This document shows, one piece after another, positions 19,918 to 30,170 of a stretch of 64,000 nt of DNA. The stretch comes from Bacillota bacterium. Lineage in GTDB: Bacteria > Bacillota > Sulfobacillia > JAJZYS01 > JAJZLH01. Location of the stretch: positions 1 through 64,000 of the forward strand of contig JAJZLY010000025.1 of NCBI GenBank assembly GCA_021850485.1, read 5' to 3'. The position numbers were made by a program, and so were the translations under genes. Numbering within the stretch: the first letter of the stretch is position 1; every line of letters starts with the position of its first letter. The notes under the pieces are model-generated. The model was not told the origin of the DNA, searched no databases, and was given only the letters and a program-made list of their open reading frames with translations.

Positions 19918-22277
19918 GAGTACACGAACTGGCCAAAGAGCTGGCGATCGATTCCCGACGTCTGATTGCGCTGCTGAAACGGCTGGGCGTCGACGTCCGC
20001 AACCACATGTCAACGCTGGAGGATGACCAGGTTCAGCGCGTCCGGGACATCGTTTCTGGCAAGGCTGCAGCCGAGAGCGCCCCGGAACAAGAGGCCAAGC
20101 CAGCAGGAGGGTCGCCGGTCGGCGGCCAGCCGCCGGCCAAGCCGAAGCCAATGACAGTCGTGCGCAGCCCGCACGCTGCCGCCAATCCCATCCGGCCCCG
20201 CCAGCCACTGTCTTCGCCGCGCCCAGTCGGCGACCGGCCGACCTTCACTCCGTCCAGTGGGTTGCCTGCTGCACGCAGCACGAGCAGCTTCGGACCCCCT
20301 CCGTCGGCCAGCACGTTTCGGCCCACGACCGGCTTTGCCCCAACCGCCGAGCCGGCCGGTCCGGTCAGTTTCGAGCCGCCGCGGCGAGATGGGGGAAGGC
20401 CCTCCGGAAAAGATGAGCGCAACAGCCGCTCCACTTGGATGGAGCGCGAGGACCGCGGAAATCTGCGCAAGCTGACGCCGGTGCGTCGCAAGAAGTCGGC
20501 GCGCCCCAGCCAGCCGCGCCCGGACCGAACGGTCATCATCGATGGGCCGATGACGGTCTCCACTCTTTCGCAGCGCTTTGGCGTAGCAGCCGCTGAGATC
20601 ATCAAGCAGCTGATGCAACTGGGGATTTTGGCCACCATCAACCAGGAAGTAGATGCGGACACAGCCGAGGTGATGGCGGCCGAATTTGGCCTCAAAACCG
20701 AAGTGCGAGCAGCCAAACCTGACTTAGAAGAGACATTGGAGGCAGCCCAGGAGATCAATCCGGAGGCCCAGGAGACCCGGGCACCTGTGGTGACGGTGAT
20801 GGGTCACGTTGACCATGGTAAGACCTCACTTTTGGACGCCTACCGAGAGACGCGGGTCACCCAGCAAGAGGCAGGCGGGATCACCCAGCATATCGGTGCC
20901 TACACCGTCTCCCTGCACGGCAAGAAGATCGTCTTCCTGGACACACCGGGGCATGAAGCCTTCACCGCCATGCGGGCGCGTGGTGCGGGGTTGACCGACA
21001 TCGCCGTGCTGGTGGTGGCAGCGGACGACGGCGTGATGCCACAAACGGTGGAAGCGATCAGCCATGCCAAGGCGGCGGGCGTGCCGATCGTCGTTGCCAT
21101 GAACAAGATGGACCGGCCCGATGCCAACCCGGAGCGGCTGAGGCAGCAGTTGTCGGAACACGGGCTGATCTCCGAAGAGTGGGGCGGCGAGACGATCATG
21201 GTGCCGGTTTCGGCCAAGACGGGCGAAGGGCTCGACCAGTTGCTGGAGATGTTGCTGCTGGTGGCTGAGGTGTTGGACCTGAAGGCCGATCCGACCCAGG
21301 CTGCGCGCGGCACCGTGATCGAGGCGCAACTGGACAAGGGCCGTGGTCCGGTGGCTACTGTCTTGGTCCAAAACGGCACCTTGCACGTAGGCGACATCTT
21401 TGTGGCCGGCTCGGTGTTTGGCCGGGTGCGGGCCCTATTCGACGACAAAGGCAAGGCCATCAAGCGCGCCGGTCCGGCCACGCCGGTCGAGGTGGTGGGC
21501 TCTGCAGATCTGCCGGACAGCGGCGATCGCCTCGTGGTGGTCACTGACGAGCGTCTGGCCCGCCAGGTGGCCGACCAACGGGCCCAGCGCGACCGCCTCG
21601 AGTCTAGTGCCGGCATCTCGCGGGGCTCTTTGGAGGAGCTTTACGCCAAGATTGCCGAGGGCGACGTGCGAGAGCTGAAGATGGTCCTTAAGGGCGACGT
21701 ACACGGTTCTGTGGAAGCGGTAAAAGAGGCACTCGGCCGGCTCGCTCGCCAAGACGTGCACGTGCAGGTGCTGCACGACGGTGTCGGCGCCATCAACGAG
21801 TCGGACATCACGCTGGCGTCGGCCTCGCAGGCTGTGGTCGTTGGCTTCAATGTCCGGCCGACGCCCAGCGCCAAACGTCTGGCCGATGTCGAAGGCGTGG
21901 AGATTCGCACCTACCGGGTGATCTACGAGTTGCTCGAGGAGATTGAGGCGGCCATGAAGGGGCTTTTGGCGCCGACCTTGCGCGAGGTGATCCTCGGGCA
22001 CGCTGAGGTTCGCCAGGTCTTCCACGTGTCCAAGATTGGCACCGTCGCCGGGTTATATGTAACCGATGGCAAGCTGGCCCGCAGTGCTTCGGTGCGGCTG
22101 GTGCGCGATGGGACGATCGTCCACGAGGGCAAGGTGGATTCACTGCGCCGTTTCAAGGACGACGCCCGCGAAGTGACTGCTGGTATGGAGTGCGGGCTGA
22201 CTCTGGACAAGTTCAACGACTTCAAGGTGGGAGACACCCTGGAGGTCTTGACCGTGGAGGAGGTTCCGGTCACCTAG
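19914..22277 (+). CDS. infB: Translation initiation factor IF-2
   Basis: [25 protein letters not shown]-terminus; [43 protein letters not shown]. Confidence 0.97.
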   Translation: MRVHELAKELAIDSRRLIALLKRLGVDVRNHMSTLEDDQVQRVRDIVSGKAAAESAPEQEAKPAGGSPVGGQPPAKPKPMTVVRSPHAAANPIRPRQPLSSPRPVGDRPTFTPSSGLPAARSTSSFGPPPSASTFRPTTGFAPTAEPAGPVSFEPPRRDGGRPSGKDERNSRSTWMEREDRGNLRKLTPVRRKKSARPSQPRPDRTVIIDGPMTVSTLSQRFGVAAAEIIKQLMQLGILATINQEVDADTAEVMAAEFGLKTEVRAAKPDLEETLEAAQEINPEAQETRAPVVTVMGHVDHGKTSLLDAYRETRVTQQEAGGITQHIGAYTVSLHGKKIVFLDTPGHEAFTAMRARGAGLTDIAVLVVAADDGVMPQTVEAISHAKAAGVPIVVAMNKMDRPDANPERLRQQLSEHGLISEEWGGETIMVPVSAKTGEGLDQLLEMLLLVAEVLDLKADPTQAARGTVIEAQLDKGRGPVATVLVQNGTLHVGDIFVAGSVFGRVRALFDDKGKAIKRAGPATPVEVVGSADLPDSGDRLVVVTDERLARQVADQRAQRDRLESSAGISRGSLEELYAKIAEGDVRELKMVLKGDVHGSVEAVKEALGRLARQDVHVQVLHDGVGAINESDITLASASQAVVVGFNVRPTPSAKRLADVEGVEIRTYRVIYELLEEIEAAMKGLLAPTLREVILGHAEVRQVFHVSKIGTVAGLYVTDGKLARSASVRLVRDGTIVHEGKVDSLRRFKDDAREVTAGMECGLTLDKFNDFKVGDTLEVLTVEEVPVT

Positions 22278-22279
22278 GG

Positions 22280-22547
22280 CCGCGCTTGACCCAAGTTCCG
22301 ACACGGCCCTCGCCAACACGGGCCGCCCGTGTAGAGGACAAGTGGACGGTCAGCAGGAAACTTCTCTCGCGGCTGAAGACCCGCCTTGGACCGGCCGCAG
22401 CCACGGCTTGGGGCCAGGACTGACGCCGGCGCCTGGCTCTTGGCCGGTGCCCAGCCCCGTGCGCTTCTCTTGGCTCCCGACCGCAGGCTGGCGTCGGCCA
22501 TGTCGGTTCCGGGAGATCCCGTAAGCCTAGAGGTTGACCTGAAGTAG
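22280..22547 (+). pseudogene. Possible frameshifted remnant of ylxP (DUF503)
   Basis: Gap size (about 90 codons) and position (infB-ylxP-rbfA) fit. One frame reads VEDKWTVSRKLLSRLKTRLG...GQD*; the +1-shifted frame continues DAGAWLLAGAQPRALLLAPDRRLASAMSVPGDPVSLEVDLK*, and its stop TAG overlaps the rbfA GTG. Confidence 0.45.
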
Positions 22548-22906
22548 TGGGGGAGACCATGCCGGAACGCCGCCAGCGACTCGCTGCCGAGATTCAAGAC
22601 GTCGTCGCAGCCTGTCTGGGCACGCTTTCTGACCCGCGCCTTGGCTTTGTCAGCGTGGTGCGGGTGGAGGTGAGCCGCGACTTGGCTGTGGCGGACATCT
22701 ACGTCAGTGTCTTGGGCGACGACGAGGCGTGGACGTCCTCGGCCAAGGCCCTGAAATCGGCAACCAGTTTGGTGCGGCGCAAGGTCGCCGAGCGCGTGCA
22801 GCTGCGCAAGGCGCCCGACGTGCGGTGGAAGATGGATCCTTCGCTGGTCAACAGCCAACGCATCGACCATCTGCTGTCCGAGATTCACCGTCAGGGGAAG
22901 CCATGA
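22547..22906 (+). CDS. rbfA: Ribosome-binding factor A
   Basis: RRQRLAAEIQDVVAACLGTLSDPRLGFVSVVRVEVSRDLAVADIYVSVLG, YVSVLGxxx...RVQLRKAPDVRWKMDPSLVNSQRIDHLL. Confidence 0.95.
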   Translation: MGETMPERRQRLAAEIQDVVAACLGTLSDPRLGFVSVVRVEVSRDLAVADIYVSVLGDDEAWTSSAKALKSATSLVRRKVAERVQLRKAPDVRWKMDPSLVNSQRIDHLLSEIHRQGKP

Positions 22907-23871
22907 TCACCGCGCCCCAGGCGATTGAGCAGTCGCGCCGCCTTCTGCTGTGTCTGCACGCCAAACCAGATGGCGATTCCGTCGGCAGCAACCTGGCGAT
23001 GGCACTGGCGCTGGCAAGCCTCGGCAAACAGGTGCTGGTGGTGAGCGCAGATCCGCTACCCGATATCTACAGCTTCTTGCCTGGAGCAGGGGCCATTGGC
23101 TCCTGGCAACAAGCGACCCCGGGCGCCTACGACGCGGTGCTCGCCTTGGATTGCGCCGAGGCCGAGCGCACCGGCGCCCCACTCGACCTGCACAGCTACG
23201 CACCACTCGTGATCAATGTCGACCACCACCGCACCAACCCGCGCTTTGGCGATGTGAACCTGGTGGACCCGGCGGCGGCGGCGGCCGGAGAGTTGGTCAT
23301 GGACCTGTTGGACAGCCTGCATGTGGTGATCGACCAGGAGATCGCGCTGTGCCTGTACACAGCCATCGCCACCGATACGGGCCGCTTCAGCTATGACTCA
23401 ACTACCGCCGAGACCCATCGCAAGGCCGCCCGCCTGCTTGACGCCGGCGTCGATGTCGGTGAGGTGACGACCCGGGTATACGAGAGCTTGCCCTTGGCCA
23501 CGCTGCACCTGCTCGGCATGGCCCTGACTAGCCTGAGCGTCCACGCCGCGGGCCAGATCGCCGTCATGCGGCTGGATGCGGCCAGCGTGCAACGCGCCGC
23601 CTTGAGCGGACGCGACGGCGAGTCGTACGAAATCGTCGGCTTCGCCCGCAGTGTGCGCTCTGCCAAGGTCGGCGTCTTGCTGCGCGAGGAAGAGGGCACG
23701 GTGCGGGTCAGTCTACGGGCGCGTCCTGGCGTCGATGTCAGCCAGGTGGCACACGACCTGGGCGGCGGCGGCCATCCACAAGCGGCCGGCATCACACTGT
23801 CCGACTGTACGGTGGAGGAGGCTGAGGCGATCTTGGTGCACCGACTCGCCGACATGCTCACCCAGGCATGA
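22903..23871 (+). CDS. nrnA: DHH/DHHA1 phosphoesterase (NrnA-like oligoribonuclease)
   Basis: LHAKPDGDSVGSNLAM, VNVDHHRTNPRFGDVNLVDPxAAAAGE-like, GGGGHPQAAGITL. Confidence 0.93.
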   Translation: MITAPQAIEQSRRLLLCLHAKPDGDSVGSNLAMALALASLGKQVLVVSADPLPDIYSFLPGAGAIGSWQQATPGAYDAVLALDCAEAERTGAPLDLHSYAPLVINVDHHRTNPRFGDVNLVDPAAAAAGELVMDLLDSLHVVIDQEIALCLYTAIATDTGRFSYDSTTAETHRKAARLLDAGVDVGEVTTRVYESLPLATLHLLGMALTSLSVHAAGQIAVMRLDAASVQRAALSGRDGESYEIVGFARSVRSAKVGVLLREEEGTVRVSLRARPGVDVSQVAHDLGGGGHPQAAGITLSDCTVEEAEAILVHRLADMLTQA

Positions 23872-24731
23872 AAGACGGCTTCGTCGTGCTGTGGAAGCCG
23901 CCGGGCCCAACGTCCCACGATCTGGTGCAGTTTAGCCGGCGGCGCCTGGGCGTCCGTTGCGGCCACCTCGGCACCCTCGATCCCCTGGCCTCGGGCATCC
24001 TGGCCGTGGCCGTCGGGCGCGGACGGCGCTTGATCCAGTATCTGGTCGGGCTCGACAAGTCGTACTGGAGTGAGATCTGGTTCGGCCTTGCCACCGCCAC
24101 CGGAGATCTGGCCGGCGAGCTGAGCGCGCAGGTCCAGGCCACCGAGTTGACCGAGAGGCAAGTCTGGGACGGCATCAGCGGGCTGATCGGGACCCACAGC
24201 CAGCGGGTGCCGCTCGCTTCCGCCGTCAAGGTGGCGGGCAAACCTCTCTATGAGCGCTTTCGCAAGGGCGAGCAGGTGGTCGCGCCGCTGCGCCCGGTGA
24301 CCGTCCACCAGGCTCGCTTGCTGGCATTCTTGCCCGGCCCGGTCGCGCGCGCCGCCGTGCTCTGGGAGGTCTCATCTGGCACCTACATCCGCACCCTGGC
24401 CGAAGAACTGGGTGCGGCCTGCGCCCTGCCAGCCACCTTGGCCAGCTTGGTGCGCTTGCGAGTCGGCCCGTTCGGCGATGGGCAGGCGATCAGCCTCGGC
24501 GAACTGGATTCGGCCGCGGTCCTGCCGCTGGCCTACCCATTTTCCAGCTGGCCCAGCTGGATCGTAGACGGACCAACCGCCAAGCGGATCCAACAGGGAC
24601 AGCAGGTGCCGGTCGACCCGGCGGTGCCAGCGGGGCTGAGTGTGGCCATCTCCGAGACAAGCGGCCAACTGTGGGCGATCGGTCGCAGGGAGGCCGCACA
24701 TTGGCGGGCCCTGACCGTCGTGGGCGAGTGA
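23868..24731 (+). CDS. truB: tRNA pseudouridine(55) synthase
   Basis: GFVVLWKPPGPTSHDLVQFSRRRLG, GHLGTLDPLASGILAVAVGRGRRL. Confidence 0.95.
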   Translation: MKDGFVVLWKPPGPTSHDLVQFSRRRLGVRCGHLGTLDPLASGILAVAVGRGRRLIQYLVGLDKSYWSEIWFGLATATGDLAGELSAQVQATELTERQVWDGISGLIGTHSQRVPLASAVKVAGKPLYERFRKGEQVVAPLRPVTVHQARLLAFLPGPVARAAVLWEVSSGTYIRTLAEELGAACALPATLASLVRLRVGPFGDGQAISLGELDSAAVLPLAYPFSSWPSWIVDGPTAKRIQQGQQVPVDPAVPAGLSVAISETSGQLWAIGRREAAHWRALTVVGE

Positions 24732-25690
24732 TGGATCTCTGGCTCGACCTGCCGGCACGCTCAGCGCAGCCGCAAGCCTGTGCCCTCGGCAACTTCGACG
24801 GAGTGCATCTTGGCCACCAGGCCGTGATCGCCGAGATGATCGCTGCTGGCCCTGAACTCGCCGCCGGTGCCCTAGTCCTAGATCCCCACCCCAGGCAGGT
24901 GCTGCACCCCGACCAGCCCCTGTCGCTGCTCACCACCATGCAAGAACGGGCCGGCCTGTTGACCGCCTACGGAGTTGAGCGTTGCTATCGGTTACCCTTC
25001 ACCGACCAGGTGCGCACCATGTCGGCCGAGGCCTTTGTGGTCGAGATCCTCAAAGAGCGGCTTGATGCCCGCATGGTTGCCGTCGGGCGCAACTACCGGT
25101 TCGGCTATCGGGCTCAGGGCGACGTCAGTGTGCTGCGCCGCCTGGGCCGGCTACGCGGCATCGAGGTGGTTGTCGCCAAGCAGCTGCGCCTGGGCGGGCA
25201 GCCGATCTCCGCCAGCATGATCCGCCGCCAGTTGGCCGCGGGTCAGCTGGCCATGGCCAGCCGCAGGCTCGGACGCTACTACCAAAGCGGAGGAACGGTC
25301 GTTGCCGGCGATCGCCGCGGAACCGCCATCGGTTTTCCCACAGCCAATTTGCGCCTGCCCGATTTCAAGGTTCTGCCGCAAGACGGCATCTACGCAGCCT
25401 GGGCCAAGGCGGAAGGTGAGGACTGGCTGCCAGCTGCCGTCCACCTCGGCCCGCGACCGATGTTCGGACCGACGCCCGTGCTCGAGGTGCACCTAATCGG
25501 CGGCGCAGGTGATCTCTATGGCCGGCATATGGAAGTGGCGTGGGTGCGCCGCCTGCGCGCCGCTGCCCGCTACGCCGATGTGTCCGCCTTGGTCCGTCAG
25601 ATCGGAAAAGACGTGCGCTCGGCCCTCGAAGTCCTCGGTCGACTGCCGCCTCCGGCGTCGTGGCAAGTTGAAGGCCAGCCGCCGTTGTGA
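24731..25690 (+). CDS. ribF: Riboflavin kinase / FAD synthetase
   Basis: CALGNFDGVHLGHQAVI, VGRNYRFGYRAQGDVSVL, GDRRGTAIGFPTANLRLPDFKVLPQDGIYAAWA. Confidence 0.95.
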   Translation: MDLWLDLPARSAQPQACALGNFDGVHLGHQAVIAEMIAAGPELAAGALVLDPHPRQVLHPDQPLSLLTTMQERAGLLTAYGVERCYRLPFTDQVRTMSAEAFVVEILKERLDARMVAVGRNYRFGYRAQGDVSVLRRLGRLRGIEVVVAKQLRLGGQPISASMIRRQLAAGQLAMASRRLGRYYQSGGTVVAGDRRGTAIGFPTANLRLPDFKVLPQDGIYAAWAKAEGEDWLPAAVHLGPRPMFGPTPVLEVHLIGGAGDLYGRHMEVAWVRRLRAAARYADVSALVRQIGKDVRSALEVLGRLPPPASWQVEGQPPL

Positions 25691-25818
25691 TAGGTTTTCC
25701 CTTGATCGATATCCGAAATCGCCTTCATCGGCGCAAGTCCGCACTCTGGGCTGAGGGATGCTCCACCCCCTAGCGCGGTGTGACGGGAAGCCATGCAGGC
25801 AAAGGGAGGACGTAGCGG

Positions 25819-26085
25819 TTGGCAGAGACGAGTTCCAAGCAGTCCGTGATCGGTGCCTATGAGCGCCATGCGGGAGACACCGGGTCCCCGGAGGTTCAGA
25901 TCGCACTCTTGACAGGGCGGATCACCGCCCTGACCGAGCACCTCAAGGTGCACAAGAAGGATTTCCACTCCCGGCGCGGTTTGCTGCAGATGGTCGGCCA
26001 GCGCAGGCGGCTTTTGACCTACCTCCATCGCAAGGACGCCGCTAGGTACCTGGCTTTGGTTGAGCGGTTGGGTCTGAGACACTGA
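25819..26085 (+). CDS. rpsO: 30S ribosomal protein S15
   Basis: [53 protein letters not shown]. Confidence 0.97.
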   Translation: MAETSSKQSVIGAYERHAGDTGSPEVQIALLTGRITALTEHLKVHKKDFHSRRGLLQMVGQRRRLLTYLHRKDAARYLALVERLGLRH

Positions 26086-26089
26086 CAAG

Positions 26090-26113
26090 CCAGCAGCGGC
26101 CGACCGCTGCTGG
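26090..26113 (+). terminator. 10-bp hairpin in the rpsO-pnp intergenic region (processing site or weak terminator)
   Basis: CCAGCAGCGG - CCGA - CCGCTGCTGG; no T-tract. Confidence 0.45.
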
Positions 26114-26147
26114 TCCGTGTATGGGCAGAAGAAGGAAGGGCAAAGAA

Positions 26148-28277
26148 ATGGATCAAGTGCATTCCGAAGAGATCATGTGGGGCGGACGCCCACTACGCAT
26201 CGAGACTGGCCGCTTGGCCGGTCTGGCCAATGGAGCAGTGCTGGTGACGTACGGGGAGACCGCGGTGTTGGTCACCGCCTGTGTGGCGGACGAGCCTAGG
26301 CCCGGTGCAGACTTTTTCCCCTTGACCGTCGACTATGAGGAACGCTTGTACTCAGTAGGGCGCATCCCAGGCGGCTTCATCAAGCGAGAGGGGCGGGGAG
26401 CGGACCGCACCACTCTGGCCTGTCGCCTGACCGACCGGCCGATCCGGCCGCTTTTTCCCAAGGGCGTGCGCAACGAGGTCCAGGTGATCGCCACCGTGCT
26501 TTCGGTTGACCACGACTGCCCTTCCGAAGTGCCAGGAATCATCGGTGCATCGGCTGCCCTCACCATCTCCGACATTCCGTTTGCCGGCCCGATTGCGGCC
26601 TGCGTGGTGGGCATGAAGGACGGCCGCTACATCTTGAACCCAACTGTTGCTGACACAGCAGGCAGCGTGATCGACCTGACCGTGGCTGGCTCCGCAGATG
26701 CCGTGATCATGATTGAGGCTGGTGCGCAGGAGGTCCCGGAGTCGGAGATTTTAGGGGCCATCCGCTTCGGCCACGATGCCATGCAGGCTGTGATCGAGAT
26801 GCAACAGAGGCTAGCCGCCAAGGCTGGCAAGGCCAAGATGACGTTGCCACTGTTCACGGTGCCTGCTGACCTGGCAGAAGCGGTTCGCCAACAGGCAGGG
26901 GACAAGATCAAGGTCGCCGTGCGCAACGCCGACAAGGACGCCCGGGATATGGCCCTGTCTTCGCTTGAAGCAGAGACCAAACAGGCCCTGGCCGAGCGCT
27001 TCCCAGAAGCTGGCGATCAGCTGGGTGATGCCTTTCACGCGTTGCTGAAGAGTGAAGTGCGGCGAGCCATCTTGGAAGAGGGCATCCGCCCGGACGGTCG
27101 CAAGAGCGACGAGATCCGCCCGATCTGGTGCCAGGCCGGCGTACTGCCGCGCACCCATGGCACCGGGCTATTCACCCGTGGCCAGACTCAGGTGCTCAGC
27201 GTGTGTACGCTCGGTTCCCTGTCCGACATTCAGCGCCTGGACAACATCGGGATCGAGGAAGAAAAGCGCTACATGCACCACTACAACTTTCCGCCGTTTT
27301 CCACCGGCGAGGCCCGCCCGATGCGCGGCCCCAGCCGCCGCTCGATCGGACACGGTGCGCTGGCTGAACGGGCGCTGCAGCCTGTGATCCCCGACGTTGA
27401 CAAATTCCCCTACGCCATCCGGGTGGTCTCGGAAGTCCTTTCCTCCAATGGTTCCACCTCGATGGGATCGGTGTGCGGCTCGACCCTCTCCCTGATGGAC
27501 GCCGGTGTGCCGATCAGCGCCCCTGTTGCCGGTGTGGCGATGGGCTTGGTCAAGGAGCAAGACAAGGTTGCCATCTTGACCGACATCCAGGGCATGGAAG
27601 ACGACCTCGGCGACATGGACTTCAAGGTCGCCGGCACTGCCAAGGGCGTCACCGCCATCCAGATGGATATCAAAATCGGTGGCCTGGCAGATCAGATCTT
27701 GGAGCGCGCCGTAGAGCAAGCTCGCCAAGGCCGCATGTTCATCCTCGGGAAAATGCTCGAAGTCTTGCCCAGCCATCGCACCGAGATGTCGCCGCACGCT
27801 CCCCGGGTGCTGATCGTGAAGGTGCCTCAGGACAAGATCCGAGAGGTGATCGGCCCTGGAGGCAAGATCATCAACGGCATCATCGACAAGACCAAGGTCG
27901 GCAACCTGCGGGTCGAGATCAACATCGAAGACGACGGCACCATCTACATCAACGCCGTGAACAGGGATGCCGGTGAGGCCGCCAAGCGGATGATCCTGGC
28001 GATCGTCAAGGAGCCGGAGGTGGGCGAGGTCTACCTGGGCAAGGTGGTGCGGCTGATGACCTTTGGCGCCTTCGTCGAACTCACACCCGGCAAGGACGGA
28101 TTGGTGCACATCTCCCAGTTCTCAGACCAGCGCATCAATAAAGTGGAAGATGTGGTGTCCGTCGGCGACGAGATCTGGGTCAAGGTGATCGAGGTGGATA
28201 GCATGGGCAGAGTCAACTTGTCCCACAAAGAAGCCTTGCGCGGTCACCCGGAGCGGGAGCGGGCCCCTCGCTCCTGA
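26148..28277 (+). CDS. pnp: Polyribonucleotide nucleotidyltransferase
   Basis: [36 protein letters not shown] and S1 domains ([40 protein letters not shown]). Confidence 0.97.
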   Translation: MDQVHSEEIMWGGRPLRIETGRLAGLANGAVLVTYGETAVLVTACVADEPRPGADFFPLTVDYEERLYSVGRIPGGFIKREGRGADRTTLACRLTDRPIRPLFPKGVRNEVQVIATVLSVDHDCPSEVPGIIGASAALTISDIPFAGPIAACVVGMKDGRYILNPTVADTAGSVIDLTVAGSADAVIMIEAGAQEVPESEILGAIRFGHDAMQAVIEMQQRLAAKAGKAKMTLPLFTVPADLAEAVRQQAGDKIKVAVRNADKDARDMALSSLEAETKQALAERFPEAGDQLGDAFHALLKSEVRRAILEEGIRPDGRKSDEIRPIWCQAGVLPRTHGTGLFTRGQTQVLSVCTLGSLSDIQRLDNIGIEEEKRYMHHYNFPPFSTGEARPMRGPSRRSIGHGALAERALQPVIPDVDKFPYAIRVVSEVLSSNGSTSMGSVCGSTLSLMDAGVPISAPVAGVAMGLVKEQDKVAILTDIQGMEDDLGDMDFKVAGTAKGVTAIQMDIKIGGLADQILERAVEQARQGRMFILGKMLEVLPSHRTEMSPHAPRVLIVKVPQDKIREVIGPGGKIINGIIDKTKVGNLRVEINIEDDGTIYINAVNRDAGEAAKRMILAIVKEPEVGEVYLGKVVRLMTFGAFVELTPGKDGLVHISQFSDQRINKVEDVVSVGDEIWVKVIEVDSMGRVNLSHKEALRGHPERERAPRS

Positions 28278-28348
28278 AGGAACTTGGGCCCCAGTCGGTA
28301 ATGCTGACAGGGGCTGTCCACTCTTGCGTCGCGATTGGGGACTAGGCA

Positions 28349-29608
28349 GTGGCCGATATCCGCATCCTCTCCAACGGCGTAACGCTGGTTGCGGAGCGCG
28401 ATCCGCATAGCCTGAGCGCCGCCTACGGCGTGTTCATCCGGGCCGGGTCGTGTCTGGAGCACCCGGAGCAGCATGGCATCTCGCACCTGATCGAGCACAT
28501 GGCCTTCAAGGCGACGAAGGGGTTGTCTGGTCAGCAGATCGCCCACGCCATCGACGATCTGGGCGGCGATTTGAACGCCTATACATCCAAGGAGTTCACC
28601 GTCTTCTACAGCCGGGTGCTGCCACACCGCGGACAGGCGGCGTTGCGGTTGCTGGCTGATCTGGCGCTTCAGCCGCGCTTTGATAGTCAGGACTTAAATC
28701 GCGAGCGGCAAGTTGTCGTCGAGGAGATCCGGCTTTTGGAAGATGCCCCGGACGAGTTAGTGCACGACCTTTTGGAGGGCACGGTCTTCCGTGGGCACGC
28801 CCTGTCGTCGCCGGTTCTGGGCCGAGTCGAAAACGTGCTGGCCTTCGAGGCGTCTGACATGGTGGACTTCTATCGGGCCCACTACCATGGCGCCAATACG
28901 GTGGTGTCAGCGGCCGGTGCTATCGACAGTCAGCAGTTTTTCGACCAGGCCGAGCTGCTGTTTTCCGCCATGCCACCAGGTCAGCCGGTGACGCCGGTGG
29001 CAGCGCCGACGCCTAGCCGTGGCATGGAGATTCGCGAGCGGGCGTCTGGCGAGTTGCACGTGACCATCGGTGGCCAGGCGGTGCCGCTGTGTGACCCCAG
29101 CGTATACGCCATGCAACTACTTTTGGCGATCATGGGCGGCGGTCCTAGCTCCCGGCTCTTCCAGCGGCTGCGTGAAGAGGCGGGCATCTCGTATTCCGTA
29201 TACGCCTATGATGCCCTCTACTCGGTGGCCGGGATGTTCGGCGTCTACCTGGATCTGGCACCGGAGTCCTTGCGTCAGGCCATGACCATGGTCGGGGAAG
29301 TACTGACCAGCCTGCGCCTGCGCCCGGCAGACAGCGAGGAACTGCACCGAGCCAAGGAACAGGTGTCCGCCGGGTTCATCCTCGGTCTGGAGACCACCTA
29401 CAACCGGATGGAGCGAAACGGTGCCAGTCTGTTGCTGTTGGGCCGGATTCCGACTGTAGAAGAGGTACTGGCCAAAATTCGCGAAGTCTCAGCTGAGCAG
29501 GTTCAGGCTGTCGCCGAGGCGCTGTTGAAGCCAGAACGACTGTCCATGGCGGCCGTCGGCCCGTGGCCCGAGGAGGTGACGGTGGAGGATTGGACGTTCT
29601 TGTCCTGA
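28349..29608 (+). CDS. M16 family zinc peptidase
   Basis: HLIEHMAFKATKG (HxxEH) near N-terminus, downstream Glu-rich helix; position pnp-M16. Confidence 0.93.
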   Translation: MADIRILSNGVTLVAERDPHSLSAAYGVFIRAGSCLEHPEQHGISHLIEHMAFKATKGLSGQQIAHAIDDLGGDLNAYTSKEFTVFYSRVLPHRGQAALRLLADLALQPRFDSQDLNRERQVVVEEIRLLEDAPDELVHDLLEGTVFRGHALSSPVLGRVENVLAFEASDMVDFYRAHYHGANTVVSAAGAIDSQQFFDQAELLFSAMPPGQPVTPVAAPTPSRGMEIRERASGELHVTIGGQAVPLCDPSVYAMQLLLAIMGGGPSSRLFQRLREEAGISYSVYAYDALYSVAGMFGVYLDLAPESLRQAMTMVGEVLTSLRLRPADSEELHRAKEQVSAGFILGLETTYNRMERNGASLLLLGRIPTVEEVLAKIREVSAEQVQAVAEALLKPERLSMAAVGPWPEEVTVEDWTFLS

Positions 29609-30015
29609 TCTCCGGTCCTGGTGCGGACCCGGTCTACGCTACCACCGGTGCAGCCGGCGCTGATCTGCGCGCCTACTTGCCAACGGCTGTTTCGCTTGCA
29701 GCGCAAAGCCAGGCTCTGATTCCGACCGGCATCTTCGTGGCCATTCCGGAGGGCTACGTCGGGGACATCCGCGGCCGCTCCGGGCTCGCCCTCCACCACC
29801 GGCTGCGTGTGCACCCCGGCACGATTGATTCCGACTATCGCGGCGAGATCCAGGTTCTGATCGAAAACGGCTCTGATATTGCCTTCACGGTTGAACCGGG
29901 AGCCCGGATCGCCCAACTGGTGATCCACCCGGTGGCCAAGGCGGCATTTGCGCGCGCTCCTCTCGGCGAGACCGATCGTCAGGACGGGGGCTTCGGACAC
30001 ACCGGACGCGACTGA
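29590..30015 (+). CDS. dut: dUTP diphosphatase
   Basis: TTGAAGADLRAYLP, RGRSGLALHHRLRVHPGTIDSDYRGEIQVLIEN, RIAQLVIHPV. Confidence 0.92.
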   Translation: MDVLVLISGPGADPVYATTGAAGADLRAYLPTAVSLAAQSQALIPTGIFVAIPEGYVGDIRGRSGLALHHRLRVHPGTIDSDYRGEIQVLIENGSDIAFTVEPGARIAQLVIHPVAKAAFARAPLGETDRQDGGFGHTGRD

Positions 30016-30170
30016 GGTCAACGCAGCGGGACTCGCATGGATGCGCAGGAGTCCTGACGCGCTTAGAGAATGCCGTCGCTTAGGTTCAGTCGGAGCGGAC
30101 GCGGGGGAGGGATGTTGCCGAGCGCCGGTGTCGCTCGCCTGATTCAGGATTCAATTGTGGGAGGGATTCT

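Noticed and set aside
25691-25818. S15-binding leader upstream of rpsO
   Set aside because: Such leaders exist in bacteria, but I could not draw a matching structure with confidence.
27168-28109. 313-aa minus-strand ORF opposite pnp
   Set aside because: Same shadow-ORF explanation; His/Asp/Gly-rich antisense composition.
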